Below, one piece after another: positions 27,073-36,900 of a stretch of DNA of 64,000 nucleotides. Made by a program: the position numbers and the translations under genes. The notes beneath the pieces are model-generated. The model had not been told where the DNA came from, made no database searches, and was given only the letters and a program-made list of their open reading frames with translations. The stretch is taken from contig JADLCY010000010.1 of NCBI GenBank assembly GCA_020846935.1, positions 186,001-250,000 of the forward strand, given 5' to 3'. Positions within the stretch are counted from its first letter, which is position 1. Each line of letters opens with the position of its first letter. This DNA comes from Gemmatimonadaceae bacterium. Lineage in GTDB: Bacteria > Gemmatimonadota > Gemmatimonadetes > Gemmatimonadales > Gemmatimonadaceae.

Positions 27073-28941
27073 ATGACGGCCAGGAAGCGAACCACCACGC
27101 CCGCCTTCACGCTGGGCAGTCGCGTCGAGCGGGCGTGCCGCGTCGTGCCATACGAACGCCGCGCGGGAGACCCGAGCACGCGCCCGCTGCGGATCTTTGC
27201 CCTCGATCCCGCCGAGTCCAAGCTCCATGGCAACGTCGCGCGCGTGGACGTGCCCTACGAGCCCCTCGAACCGGGCCCGATGGGAAAGATCTTCGAGGTG
27301 GTGGGCAGCGAGTTCGGTGGCGACGGTCGCCACATCCTCAAGGAACTGCCCGCGCTCGATCTGGACGCGCGCGAGCTGATGCTCTCCGGAGGGCTCGAGC
27401 CGACGCAGTCGGACCCTCGGTTCCATGCGCAGATGGTCTACGCGGTGTGCAGCTCGTTGTATCAACGATTCCGCGAGGCGCTGGGGCGGAGTGTGGCGTG
27501 GGGATTCGAGCTGCCTGACGACGACGGGCGGAGCGCCATCCGGCTGCGGGTCAAGCCGCTCGCGATGGGTGAGCCGAACGCGTACTACGATCCGGAGCTG
27601 GGCGAACTGCTCTTTGGCTACTACCCGGCCGAGGCGTCGACGCGGGGCCGGACGCTCCCGGGGGGCTACGTGTTCACGTGCCTCGCGCACGACATCGTGG
27701 CGCACGAGTGCACGCACGCGCTGCTGGACGGGTTGCGGGCGCACTTCACGACGACGACGCACGAAGACGTCGCCGCGTTCCACGAGGGGTTCGCCGACAT
27801 CGTGGCCCTGCTGCAGCGGTTCTCGCACGAAGCGGTGGTGCGCGAGGCGTTGCGGGCGTCACGTGGGCGCCTGGAGACGGACCGCCTGACGGCGATCGGT
27901 CAGCAGTTCGGGGAGACGTCGGGGGGCTTTGGGCCAATCCGCAATGCGATCGACGCGGCGGCGGGCAAGGTACCGCCGCGGTACACGGCGCACACCGAAC
28001 CGCACGACCGGGGGCGGTCGCTGTGTGCGGCGATCTATGAGGCGTTCGTCACGATCTACAACAGGAAAGCTGGCCGCTTCCGACGGCTGGCGACGGGTGG
28101 CACGGGCATTCTCGACGAACGCGCCGAGCTCCCGGCCGAGTTGCTGGAAGCGCTGACCGGCCTCGCGGCGACGCTCGCGGGACAGTTCCTCAACATCTGC
28201 ATCCGGGCGATCGACTACTGCCCGCCGGTGGACATCCGCTTCGGCGACTACCTGCGGGCGGCGATGACGGCCGATCACGATCTGGTCCCCGACGATCCGT
28301 GGGGCTATCGCGAGGCATGGATCGACGCGTTCCGGCGTCGACGGATCTATCCGCAGGACGTGCCGAACCTCGGCGAAGACGCGTTGTTCTGGAACGGACC
28401 GGAGCTCGCGATTCCGCGGGTGAATGCGCTGAGCTTTTCGGAACTCGCCTTTGACGGTGACCCGGGGCGCGCCCCCAAAGCGACGGAGCTGCGCCGTCAG
28501 GCGATGGCCATCGGCGCACTGGTCACGGACGCGCGGTATCGGGGCGAGTTTGGACTCGTCGACCGGGCCGCCGCGATGAAATCCGGCAAACACGCGGGCC
28601 TGGTGGACGTGGACCTGCCAAAAGTAGAGTCCGTGCGTGCGGCGCGCCGGATCGGGCCAAACGGCGAAGTGGTGTTCGACCTGGTCTCGGAGGTCACGCA
28701 GCGCGTGGTGAAACTCCACAAGGGCCGGCTGGTGGAACTCCACGGCGGTGCGACGGTGCTGTTCGATCCCTACGGCGACGTGCGGTGCGTGATCCGCAAG
28801 CGTGTGCTGCACGAGACCCGTGATCGCGAGCAGCTCGACTTCATCGCCCGAAACGCCTCGAAGTACTACGCGCGCGTCAAAGGGGTCCTGCGCCCGCGTC
28901 GCGGCGCGTTCAAGGCGATCCACGCAGGGAGGCTCAAGTAG
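27073..28941 (+). CDS. Cytoplasmic HExxH metallopeptidase (M4/gluzincin-like), unknown role
   Basis: 622 residues from the ATG at 27073 (ggag eight bases upstream). The zinc site is AHECTHALLDG at 210-220 with His211, Glu212 and His215, and a third ligand is probably Glu238 in FHEGFADIVAL, 23 residues past the second His; that is the thermolysin/gluzincin layout. There is no signal peptide or membrane helix, odd for this family. The C-terminal third (from about 480) has short beta-rich elements and a basic tail (VLRPRRGAFKAIHAGRLK). Gene context gives no substrate; the nuclease gene is 125 bp upstream on the same strand. Confidence 0.75.
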   Translation: MTARKRTTTPAFTLGSRVERACRVVPYERRAGDPSTRPLRIFALDPAESKLHGNVARVDVPYEPLEPGPMGKIFEVVGSEFGGDGRHILKELPALDLDARELMLSGGLEPTQSDPRFHAQMVYAVCSSLYQRFREALGRSVAWGFELPDDDGRSAIRLRVKPLAMGEPNAYYDPELGELLFGYYPAEASTRGRTLPGGYVFTCLAHDIVAHECTHALLDGLRAHFTTTTHEDVAAFHEGFADIVALLQRFSHEAVVREALRASRGRLETDRLTAIGQQFGETSGGFGPIRNAIDAAAGKVPPRYTAHTEPHDRGRSLCAAIYEAFVTIYNRKAGRFRRLATGGTGILDERAELPAELLEALTGLAATLAGQFLNICIRAIDYCPPVDIRFGDYLRAAMTADHDLVPDDPWGYREAWIDAFRRRRIYPQDVPNLGEDALFWNGPELAIPRVNALSFSELAFDGDPGRAPKATELRRQAMAIGALVTDARYRGEFGLVDRAAAMKSGKHAGLVDVDLPKVESVRAARRIGPNGEVVFDLVSEVTQRVVKLHKGRLVELHGGATVLFDPYGDVRCVIRKRVLHETRDREQLDFIARNASKYYARVKGVLRPRRGAFKAIHAGRLK

Positions 28942-29036
28942 ACGACGAGAGGCGCGACTGGCGCCGCCGCCGATCGACGGACGGAGAACCCAACCCGGGA
29001 CCGAGTGCCATCGAAGCGGTCCTGATCGGCCGCCCG

Positions 29037-29200
29037 TTGATCGTCCTCGTCGTCCGCGCCATCGGGACCACGTTGCCCGCGACCAGCCTCAGCGCGTCGC
29101 GGGTTCGACTTCCGGCAGTTGATCGTCCCCGTCGTCCATGCCATCCGGACCACGTCGCCCGCGCCCAGCCTCAGCGCGTCGCGGGTTCGCTTCCGGGGTG
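29037..29200. repeat. Two tandem copies of an 82-bp unit
   Basis: Unit 1 is 29037-29118 and unit 2 is 29119-29200; both begin ttgatcgtcc and contain the identical core agcctcagcgcgtcgcgggt. About nine in ten positions match. The copies lie in the 312-bp gap between the peptidase gene and the DsrE-like gene and code for nothing plausible. Confidence 0.85.
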
Positions 29201-29253
29201 TCTACCTACGCACGGCGTGCGCCGCGCCTGATGTCGCCGCAAGGCTGCCCGCC

Positions 29254-29934
29254 TCAGGACGCCATGATGTAGTGACAGCCCGCTTCCTGCGCACGGAGCG
29301 CGGCAAAGATGCCGTTGGGCTGGAGGATCACACCCGGGATCACGAGGTCGAGTGCCCTGGCGCGGGCGGCGGCGGGCTCCAGCTTGTCCTGCTCGCGGAT
29401 GGTCCCCACGAGTTGGGCAAACGCCCAGTTGCAGGCGAGGACCACGCCGCCGCCGGCCATGAACGTCTCGACCTTGTACTTGCCGCTGTTGCCGCTCGCG
29501 GCGGCGCCGCCGGTGCTCACGGGGTTGGCCCTGGCCCACTTGCCGCGCTCGTCCTTGAGCTTGAAGCGCTTGCCGGCGTCGTACTGCTCCCAGAACGCAT
29601 TCTGCATGATGAGCGGAATCGCGCTGTGCCGAAACACCACGACCGGCGACATCTCGCCGCGTTCGGTGCCGTACACGTCCTTGTACATGTCGCACCATGC
29701 CACGGCGCGGAACAGCGCGGCGCCGTCGGCGGGTTCCGGGGAATCGAAGACCGCGCGATACCGGCCGGCGACGCGCTCGGTCCAGCTCATGTCCCAGGTG
29801 TCGGCGATCGGCGGCGCGTGATCGGGCGCCTTGCGCGACTCGCCGAGTGGGGGCCTGAGCGAGGGGATCATGGCTGCCCCAAAGAGCGAGCTGCCGCCAA
29901 GCCATTCAAGGAATCGCCGACGCGGGTGTTCCAT
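29254..29934 (-). CDS. Tat-exported DsrE-like protein
   Basis: 226 residues. The N-terminus is a twin-arginine signal (RRRFLEWLGGSSLFGAAM). The C-terminal third fits the DsrE-like fold: GGVVLACNWAF, then LVIPGVILQPNGIFAALRAQEAGCHYI. The last part matches the layout of sulfur-relay-like DsrE proteins, with a Cys near the expected place. The central part (VVVFRHSAIPLIMQNAFW) supplies the first strand and helix of that fold. The function of exported DsrE-like proteins is not known. No sulfur genes are adjacent. Confidence 0.7.
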   Translation of the reverse strand: MEHPRRRFLEWLGGSSLFGAAMIPSLRPPLGESRKAPDHAPPIADTWDMSWTERVAGRYRAVFDSPEPADGAALFRAVAWCDMYKDVYGTERGEMSPVVVFRHSAIPLIMQNAFWEQYDAGKRFKLKDERGKWARANPVSTGGAAASGNSGKYKVETFMAGGGVVLACNWAFAQLVGTIREQDKLEPAAARARALDLVIPGVILQPNGIFAALRAQEAGCHYIMAS

Positions 29935-30304
29935 GTTCTGCCGACCGTGGTGAGGGGGCTGCGCGCGGGGAAAATAACCTCAGTGCGCGTCGTGGACTTC
30001 TACACCACTCGTTCCGGTGCCGCGTCGCACCTCGGCGAGCGATGACGGGCTCCATGACCCTGGTCGGCTGCGGACGGCGACGTCTTCGCCCCGACGTCGA
30101 GTTCTGAACTTCGGTAATCGGAGCGAGCTCCGCGCACCTGGGACGCCGATCGCGGCGTCGCATGTGTGCACGCCGGCGCATCCAGATCGTTCGACTGCCC
30201 GTTACTCCGAGGATGACGGCGGCCTCGAGGACGGAGACCCGCCCTGGCAGGGGCGTCGCCGAGCGGCGGCTCAGCGACCGCTGCGTGTCCTCCGGGAAGC
30301 GCAC
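29935..30304. other. Intergenic stretch, no gene seen
   Basis: 370 bp between the DsrE-like gene and the infA terminator. Short open frames have no ribosome sites or domains. It should hold the promoter for the DsrE-like gene, but no convincing one was found. Confidence 0.45.
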
Positions 30305-30332
30305 AAAGGCCCCGCTGGTAGGCGGGGCCTTT
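30305..30332 (-). terminator. Terminator of the csp-rpsU-infA operon
   Basis: aaaggccccgc (30305-30315) pairs with gcggggccttt (30322-30332), 11-bp stem, loop tggtag. On the minus strand it follows the infA stop by 16 bases and runs into tttgtgcgc via the A/T pairs at the stem base. Confidence 0.85.
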
Positions 30333-30348
30333 GGGAGTCTTCAGCAGG

Positions 30349-30570
30349 TCAGTCCCTGTGGCGGAAGGTGATGCGGCCGCGCGAGAGATCGTAGGGGGAA
30401 ACCTCGACCTTCACGCGATCTCCGGTGAGCACGCGAATTCGGAAGCGTCGCATCTTGCCGCCGATGGTCGCGAGCACGGAGTGCCCATTGTCGAGTGCGA
30501 CCCGAAACGTTGCACTCGGGAGGACGTCGGAGATGACGCCCTCCATTTCCACCATGTCCTCTTTCGCCAT
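30349..30570 (-). CDS. infA: Translation initiation factor IF-1
   Basis: 73-residue S1/OB-fold protein that binds the ribosomal A site during initiation. The sequence has the standard IF-1 layout: [44 protein letters not shown] and [16 protein letters not shown]. It is the last gene of a three-gene transcript, four bases after rpsU. Confidence 0.97.
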   Translation of the reverse strand: MAKEDMVEMEGVISDVLPSATFRVALDNGHSVLATIGGKMRRFRIRVLTGDRVKVEVSPYDLSRGRITFRHRD

Positions 30571-30574
30571 CCGG

Positions 30575-30757
30575 TTACTTCTTGGTCCGGAGACGACGGC
30601 GAGCGGCGGCAGCCTTGAGCTGACGGGCTTCGCTGGGCTTCACGTAATGGCGGCGGCGACGCAGTTCCTGAAGAATGCCGGCGCGGAGCACCTGCTTCTT
30701 GAAGGTGCGGAGCGCACGCTCGACGTTATCGCCGTCGCCAAGGGTGACCTGGGCCAT
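30575..30757 (-). CDS. rpsU: Small ribosomal subunit protein bS21
   Basis: 60 residues, slightly shorter than many S21 proteins. [35 protein letters not shown] is diagnostic, and the C-terminal tail is strongly basic (RRRLRTKK). It lies between a cold-shock gene (three bases upstream) and infA (four bases downstream), so all three are translated together. S21 helps mRNA engagement at initiation, which fits the neighbours. Confidence 0.96.
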   Translation of the reverse strand: MAQVTLGDGDNVERALRTFKKQVLRAGILQELRRRRHYVKPSEARQLKAAAARRRLRTKK

Positions 30758-30760
30758 GCG

Positions 30761-30976
30761 TTAGCGACCGAGCTTGACGACGTTCTCGGCGGCCGGGCCC
30801 TTCTGGCCCTGCACGATGTCGAACTCCACCTTCTCGCCTTCCGCCAGCGACTTGAAGCCCTGGCCCTGGATGGCCGAGTGATGGACGAAGCAATCCTTCT
30901 GCCCGCCGTCAGGCGTCACAAAGCCGAAGCCCTTGGCGTCATTGAACCACTTCACGGTGCCGGTAGTACGTGCCAT
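30761..30976 (-). CDS. Cold-shock domain protein
   Basis: 71 residues. RNP1 is [11 protein letters not shown] and RNP2 is CFVHHSAI (usual FVHFSAI), so it should bind single-stranded RNA/DNA as an RNA chaperone. The ATG at 30976 has ggag nine bases upstream; the open frame continues to 31210 but covers the promoter and leader. It leads an operon with rpsU and infA. A leader of roughly 90 bases is predicted from the promoter at 31074-31102, and cold-shock genes often use such leaders as thermosensors. Confidence 0.95.
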   Translation of the reverse strand: MARTTGTVKWFNDAKGFGFVTPDGGQKDCFVHHSAIQGQGFKSLAEGEKVEFDIVQGQKGPAAENVVKLGR

Positions 30977-31073
30977 TGCTGAAAACTCCTGGTGCGAAAA
31001 CGAAAAATGGGGCCGACGCGAGAGCGAAGGCCCCGGCAACTGCCGGTCGAAAGGATTGACTACCGGCCCTGAC

Positions 31074-31102
31074 AGTTTAGCGGTGCCGGCCTCTTCACGC
31101 AA
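31074..31102 (-). promoter_or_regulatory. Predicted sigma70-type promoter of csp-rpsU-infA
   Basis: Reading the minus strand: TTGCGT (31102-31097), a 17-base spacer, TAAACT (31079-31074). Transcription would begin near 31067, leaving a leader of about 90 bases before the ATG at 30976. The same TTGCGT with a 17-base spacer occurs before the efflux operon at 54510. Confidence 0.55.
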
Positions 31103-31172
31103 GGCCCAACTCCGCCTCGCACAACAAGTTTGCGGCCCGAAGCAATCCAAACTGTCTGCAATTCCAAGCACC

Positions 31173-32042
31173 TCACGGCCACACGCGCGGCGGTAACGGG
31201 GCGTCAGCAACGTAAGCGAGCGACACGCGCTCCCGCTCGAGCGTCCTCGCGATCGCCTTCAGGTCGTCCCGACCCCTCGGTGTGCCCTTTTCGGCCACAC
31301 CACTCGTCAGCACGGTCACCGTTTGCGTCACGGAGAACGGGCCCTTCTTCGCCGAGACGCGCGCGACCTGCACCCCGCTGTCGGCAAAGGCAAAACGCGA
31401 CTGAGTCGCGCGCGCGTCGCCCAGCAGGTCGAACATGAGCCCGAGCACCCCGGAGGTGGCGCGGCCGCCAATGCCGCGAATCTGGTCGTGCAGGACCATG
31501 TTGCCGTAGTCGACGATGGTGTATCGCGTATCCCGGTCGTGCCTGACGCGCAGGTGCGGAGAGCCGGAGTTGTCCTCATAGGAGTAGCTCTTCTGCGAGG
31601 CGTCGGCCCATCCGCCGCGGACGCGGAGCGCGAGCAGGGGCTGTCGTCCCTCGATGATGCGCTCGAGCACGTGCGACATGCGATGTTCGACGAGCAGGCT
31701 CTCGCGATAGCGGGTCGCGATGCGGATGAACACGGGCAGCGAGTCGTCGCTGACGCCGGTGACCTCGCGGAACGCGGCCTCGTAGTCGTCGAACGTCACG
31801 AGAAAGGGGACGCCGAGGCTGTCGCGGGCGTGCGCCGCGTGGGCGAGACGAAGCAGCACGCCGGCCTGCAGGCGTGCTCCGTTGGCGGTCGCCCGCAGGT
31901 TGTAGCCGAGCCGATGCTCCTCGCGCATGGCGGCGATCACCTCGTCACGCGGGGCGCGCACGAACCCCGGGCCCAGGGTCGAGTCCTGGGCACTGAGCGC
32001 GCCGGAGAATACCAACACGGCGAATGCAGCCAGGCGCATCAT
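31173..32042 (-). CDS. Secreted protein of unknown function, last in CHAT/UbiA operon
   Basis: 289 residues from the first of two adjacent ATG codons (32042 and 32039). A signal peptide ([19 protein letters not shown]) is clear; cleavage probably at LSA-Q. The rest is soluble, mixed alpha/beta, with no domain recognised. Stretches that could help identification are [34 protein letters not shown] and [15 protein letters not shown]. It starts ten bases after the stop of the second prenyltransferase, so it is very probably co-transcribed with both prenyltransferases and the CHAT gene. Confidence 0.72.
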   Translation of the reverse strand: MMRLAAFAVLVFSGALSAQDSTLGPGFVRAPRDEVIAAMREEHRLGYNLRATANGARLQAGVLLRLAHAAHARDSLGVPFLVTFDDYEAAFREVTGVSDDSLPVFIRIATRYRESLLVEHRMSHVLERIIEGRQPLLALRVRGGWADASQKSYSYEDNSGSPHLRVRHDRDTRYTIVDYGNMVLHDQIRGIGGRATSGVLGLMFDLLGDARATQSRFAFADSGVQVARVSAKKGPFSVTQTVTVLTSGVAEKGTPRGRDDLKAIARTLERERVSLAYVADAPLPPRVWP

Positions 32043-32052
32043 GGTCGTCGCC

Positions 32053-32898
32053 TCACGAGGGCAGGAGGAGCAGGGGGACGACGCCGCCCATCCAGGCCAC
32101 CCGCGACCAGCGCACGGCGCTGGCGATGCGGGATTCCGTTGCGTCGGCAAGGAGTGCGAGCACGATGACGGTGGGCGCCACGGCGCACGCCAGGACCGCG
32201 ATCAGGTACGCCGTTGCGCCGGGCACGCTGCCAAAGGGCGCGAGCGCCACGCCGAGAAAGAGGATGGCCAGCGCGCGATGCAGGCGGATGGCACCGGGCC
32301 GCCCGAGTCGGGCCGCGGTGGTGGCCTGTCCTGCCCGCCGGTCGCCAGGTTCGTCTTCGATGTTGAAGAGCACTTCCTGGGTGGTGATGTAGAGGGCGGT
32401 CATCACCGCACCCCAGAGGATTGGCGGGGACACCCGGCCGGCGATGACGCCGCCAAACAGCAGGACGCCGCCGACGCAGCTGCCCACGGCGGCATTGCCG
32501 GCGAGGAGAGTGCTCTTGAGCCGGAGGGAGTAGGCGGCGGCGAGCAGCATGGCCACCGCTGCCACGATCGCGGCTCGTGCGCCCAGCGTGAACGCGAGCG
32601 CCATGCCCGCTGCCGCGAGGCTCCACGCGAAGCGACGGGCGAATTGTGGCGACACGAGGCCGGAGGGAATGGGCCGGGCCGGCCGCGTGAGCGCATCGGA
32701 GCCGGCATCCGCCACGTCGTTGATCGCGTTGCCGAACCAGGTGAGGCACGCCACGACGAGCATGCCAACGAGCGCATCGGCCGGCTCCACGCGCAGCGGG
32801 CGCGACGACAGGCTCATCCCGACCGGGACGTAGAGCGCGGCCGCGAGCCCGCGATCGACGCGCATGAGTCGCGCGAGTGCACCGAGCGTTGCCGACAT
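32053..32898 (-). CDS. UbiA-family prenyltransferase, second copy
   Basis: 281-residue membrane protein with about eight or nine helices. Both Asp-rich motifs that bind prenyl diphosphate through Mg2+ are present: NAINDVADAGSDALTRPARP near residue 58 and NIEDEPGDRRAGQATTAARLG near 179. The acceptor cannot be told; quinone, haem, chlorophyll and lipid prenylators share these motifs. Its ATG overlaps the stop of the upstream prenyltransferase gene as ATGA. No other quinone genes are nearby, which argues against simple menaquinone synthesis. Confidence 0.9.
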   Translation of the reverse strand: MSATLGALARLMRVDRGLAAALYVPVGMSLSSRPLRVEPADALVGMLVVACLTWFGNAINDVADAGSDALTRPARPIPSGLVSPQFARRFAWSLAAAGMALAFTLGARAAIVAAVAMLLAAAYSLRLKSTLLAGNAAVGSCVGGVLLFGGVIAGRVSPPILWGAVMTALYITTQEVLFNIEDEPGDRRAGQATTAARLGRPGAIRLHRALAILFLGVALAPFGSVPGATAYLIAVLACAVAPTVIVLALLADATESRIASAVRWSRVAWMGGVVPLLLLPS

Positions 32899-33902
32899 CA
32901 CCAACGCCGTCCGTTGCGCACGCACATCAGGCCCACCGGAACGCCAAACGCCAGCAGCAGGGCGAAGGGGAGCGGCGCGGGTACCGCGCTGCCACCGGCA
33001 AGGACGAGCGCGCCGAGCGTCGTACCGATGTAGGTGGCGCCCAGGCGCGGCAGTCGGCGTCGATCGCGCAGCGCGGCCGGCGCGACGAAGCACAGGATCC
33101 AGGTGCCGAGCAGCAGCAGGCCGGCCACGACGAGCTGCGCAACAACAGGAGCGGGCCAGGCGAGCCACACCACGGTCGCGACGAACGTCCCGTGCGTGAT
33201 CGCCGCGTACATCGCGGCGCGCGCGGGAAGCACGACACCGCCATCGCGCGCCCGAGCGCCGAGCCAGAGCGCGGTGGTGCGGGCCCCGCACGCGTGGTCG
33301 TTCTCGAGGTCGCGGACCGGGCCGATAATGCCGTTTACCAGCAGGATGTAGGCGACCACGCCCGCGGCCGCGATGGTCACGCGGGGCGTGATCGAGGTGG
33401 CGCCGCAGGCGAGCAGTGCGGCCCAGCCGAACGCCTGCACGGCGTCCGTGAGCACCGGCCATGGACACGCCTTGCCCCAACGATCGTATGCCGCGAGCCC
33501 GGCAACGCCGACGGCGAGCCAGAAGGCCTGCTGCCGTCCGCCTCCGCTCCAGCCAACGAGCAGCGCCATCACCGGAAGTTGCGCCATGGCGAGTGCGAAT
33601 ACGGCGCCGGGTGAGATGAGCCCGCGGACGAGCGGATCGTCGGCGCGCTGCGGCTCGCGACGGTCGAGCGGCAGGTCGCACACGTCGTTGAGCGCGTAGG
33701 CAAAGACATGGAACGACGCGCCGATCGCCAGCAGCATCCCTGCCCGCGCCGGTGTCACCGGACTTCCCGACAAGGCCGCGCCGAGCAGTGGCAGGACGAG
33801 GGTGAACCCCATGGCGGCGACGTGCAGCGTGAGGTACGCGTCGTCGAGCACCGACCACACGCTCAGGGTCCGCAGCGCTGGGGTGTCCGCCCGCCCGGTC
33901 AC
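32898..33902 (-). CDS. UbiA-family prenyltransferase, first copy
   Basis: 334 residues, about nine membrane helices. Motif 1 is ALNDVCDLPLDRREPQRADDP and motif 2 is VRDLENDHACGARTTALWLG; both keep the Asp pairs. It is distant from the second copy, so the two probably have different substrates or form a heteromer. The GTG at 33902 is chosen because it overlaps the stop of the CHAT gene as GTGA; a GTG at 33926 would add eight residues. The stop in turn overlaps the second prenyltransferase gene by four bases. Confidence 0.9.
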   Translation of the reverse strand: MTGRADTPALRTLSVWSVLDDAYLTLHVAAMGFTLVLPLLGAALSGSPVTPARAGMLLAIGASFHVFAYALNDVCDLPLDRREPQRADDPLVRGLISPGAVFALAMAQLPVMALLVGWSGGGRQQAFWLAVGVAGLAAYDRWGKACPWPVLTDAVQAFGWAALLACGATSITPRVTIAAAGVVAYILLVNGIIGPVRDLENDHACGARTTALWLGARARDGGVVLPARAAMYAAITHGTFVATVVWLAWPAPVVAQLVVAGLLLLGTWILCFVAPAALRDRRRLPRLGATYIGTTLGALVLAGGSAVPAPLPFALLLAFGVPVGLMCVRNGRRW

Positions 33903-36900
33903 GCCCACGGCTCCGGCAACGTCCACTCACGCAGGTCGAAGCGGCTCTTCCAGAACAGGCTCTCGGCGGCGGTCGAATATTCGAGCGCAAACGCCTGGGC
34001 ACTGGGCGCGTTCGCGACCAGCTCGTAGCACGGGGCCACGATGCCGGTCCGCATGCGGGGATACCGATGCGCGCAGAAGACGCCGTGATTGAAGAGCCCC
34101 ACGTACCAGATCAGCTGCCTGACGAGCCGCGGGTCGGCGTGACTGCGTACGCGCCGCGAGGCATCGTCGCCGAGGGACGCGTCGAGCAGGAAGGTGTCGA
34201 CCTCGGTGCGGTGTTTGGTCCGCATGAGCCCGAGCGACGACTCCAGCGCGCCCTTCGACTCCGCACCGCTCAGCAGTGGCATGCATCGAGCCAGCAACAG
34301 GAGCACCGGATGCGGGTGGTAGAACCCGGGGACGCCAAGCGCGCGCACCAGGCGCGCGAGCAGCGCGTGATCGCCGTCGGTGGCCGCGGCGCGCATGAGG
34401 CGTTCGACGACCTCGAACTCGCGCGCACGCTTGCCGAGCGCGAGTCCGAGCGGGAGCAGGGCCGCGTCGAGCGCGGTGAGCAGCGAGGGCTCGGTCCCAT
34501 CGAGGATGGCGCGGTCTCTTTGTGCGAGTTCGGTGGTCCAGCGCTCCAGCGCGGGGATCCATTCATCCGGGGTGTCATTGGCGAGCACCGTGAACGCGAG
34601 CAGGAGCCAGAGCCTCGACCGCGGCGATCCGGCGGCGCGAAGGTCGTCGACGAGCGCGATGGTCGGTGCGGGGTGCGCGCAGGCGTGCACGCCGATCGGG
34701 AGCGCCGCGAGGATGCGGAACGCGGGCACGTCGGAGTCCAGCATCGTCGCGAGGTCGTCGCGGTGCGCGGCGAGCGTCGACGAGGGATCCAGTGCCGGGA
34801 TCACCCGCTGCGCGATCTCGCGGTCGGGCGGCGCGAGCGCAAAGGGATCGCGCCCATCTTCGACATCGCGGAGGCGCAGTGCGTCGAGCACCTGCTCTCC
34901 GTATTTGCGGTACAGCACGCTGATCACGAGCTTTGAGGCGGCCGTGCGGGCCTTTCCCGGGATCCAGTCGAGGCGTGGGAGCTTGAGGCGGTCCACGGCG
35001 AGCGTGCGGTACCACGCGATGGTCTTTTCCATCACGTCGCGCCGGTCGCAGTGGTTGATGTAGATCGCCATCGTGACGGCGAGGAAGAACGACAGCAGCT
35101 CGCCGCGCCCGACGGCGCCGCGCGCCACGTCCATGAGGCTGATGCGGCCAAGCAGGTCGTCGAGGAACGCCTCGGCAAAGCCGGGCCGCTGCTCCCACAT
35201 CGCGACGAGCGACGCGTCACCCGGCGGATGCACCTCCGTTTCTTCGTTGAACCAGATGAGGTAGAGCACGTCCCGCACGTCGTCGCGCACGGTGTCGGAC
35301 GGTGCGGACGCGGCGCTGAGGAGCAGGTCGTGGGCGGCTGCACCCAGATAGAAGGCGGCCTTGAGTGCGGTGCGCCGTGCGTCGGCGTCATCGCCATTGA
35401 TCAGGCGCTGCAGCGATTCGCGCGCGCGTGCGGGCTCGACGTCGGTGTATTCGATGAACGCTTCGCTCACCAGTTCACGGATCTCGGCGACCGGGGAACC
35501 GGCGAGCCGCTCGTAGAGCATCTGATCAGCGGCGAGCAGCAGGGAGAGGCGCGCGGCACCCCAGGCCAGTGGGAACGTGCGCGACGCCGCAACGAGACCG
35601 GTGATCACGTCGGCAGGTTGGGGCCCGGCAGCGCGCAACGCTCGCGCCAGGAAGTAGGCGCCGATCGCCGGGATGACGAACGTGACCGTATCACCCGTGA
35701 GCGGCGTGCCCGGCTCGACGCGGATGATGTCGCGTTCCTGGAGCGTGGTCCACGGCACGGCCCGGCCGTCGCGTGCGATCTCGATGTCGAGGGCAGGATC
35801 GTGGAGGATTTCGTCGACGCGCAGCGGGACGCGCTGCGTGGTCCACATGCGCAGGGCGAGGCGTTCGGCCAGGGCAACGTCGTCGCTGCTCGTCAGGCGC
35901 TGCGTCACGAACCGGTCGAAGATGTCGAGCGTCACGTCGGTCGCGGCCACGGGTCCGGCGCGGCCGGCCCAGGCTTCGGCGACCATGCGGAGCAGGAGCG
36001 GTCGGCGGAGGCGGAGCGCGAGGTCGGGTGAGAGGTCACCGGCCGCGGTCGTCAGGCGGAACTGGCGTGCATACGCTTCCCACGCCGCCGCAAACTCCTC
36101 GCGCGCGAACGGGCCGAGCTGGAGTGCGAGGTGACCGCCGGGGTGGGTGAACCAGCGGTCCCGGGTGACGCGCGGCAGGACGCCCTCGCGAGCGAGGCGA
36201 TTCCACGTCGTGGTGTTGCAGGCGCCGAGCAGTGCGAAGGCGGGCCATGCGGTGCGCGTCGCGCACGCATCGAGCGAGATCAGCAGGTCGCCCGCGTCGC
36301 TGCCGTCGCGTCCCTGGTAGTCGTTCAGGGCGTCGACGACGATCACGAGCCGGCGGCCGTGGGCGGCGGCGATCGCGGCCGCGCGGTCGAGCAGCGGGTC
36401 CACATCGTCGGGGGATCGGAGCGCAAGGTCGTTGGCCAGCTCGTGTTCGATCCCGTTGTGGAGTGCGGCATCGGCGCTGTAGAAGAAGACCAGATGCCCA
36501 TCGGCGCTCAGGCGCTCGGCCCATCGGCACAGCGTCGTCGTCTTGCCCATGCCGGCGTCGTCGACGACCATGAGCACGCGCTGCGACCCGGCCAGGAAGC
36601 CGTCGAACGCGTTGCGGACGTGCGGTCGCTCGACGCAGGCAGACGGGAGGTAGGCGCCCGGCGTGGCGTCGGTGCCGCGATAGCGCGCGAGCTGGCGCTC
36701 CACCTGCGCACGGGAGGCCGCGAGCAGCCGTGCCCAGGTCTCGGCGTCATCGGCGGCGTCGGCGGCGCTGAGTCGCGGGAACAGCGGACCGTCGTGGGCG
36801 CCAAGGTAGATGGCCGGCACGCCGAAGTCCCGTTCTTCGCGGCCGCAGCGATTCACGATCTCGAGCCGGCCGTCCACGACCGCGGCGTCGAGCGGAAGCC

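Noticed and set aside
29037-29200. Possible CRISPR or attachment repeats
   Set aside because: The two 82-bp copies abut without a spacer and no recombinase lies nearby.
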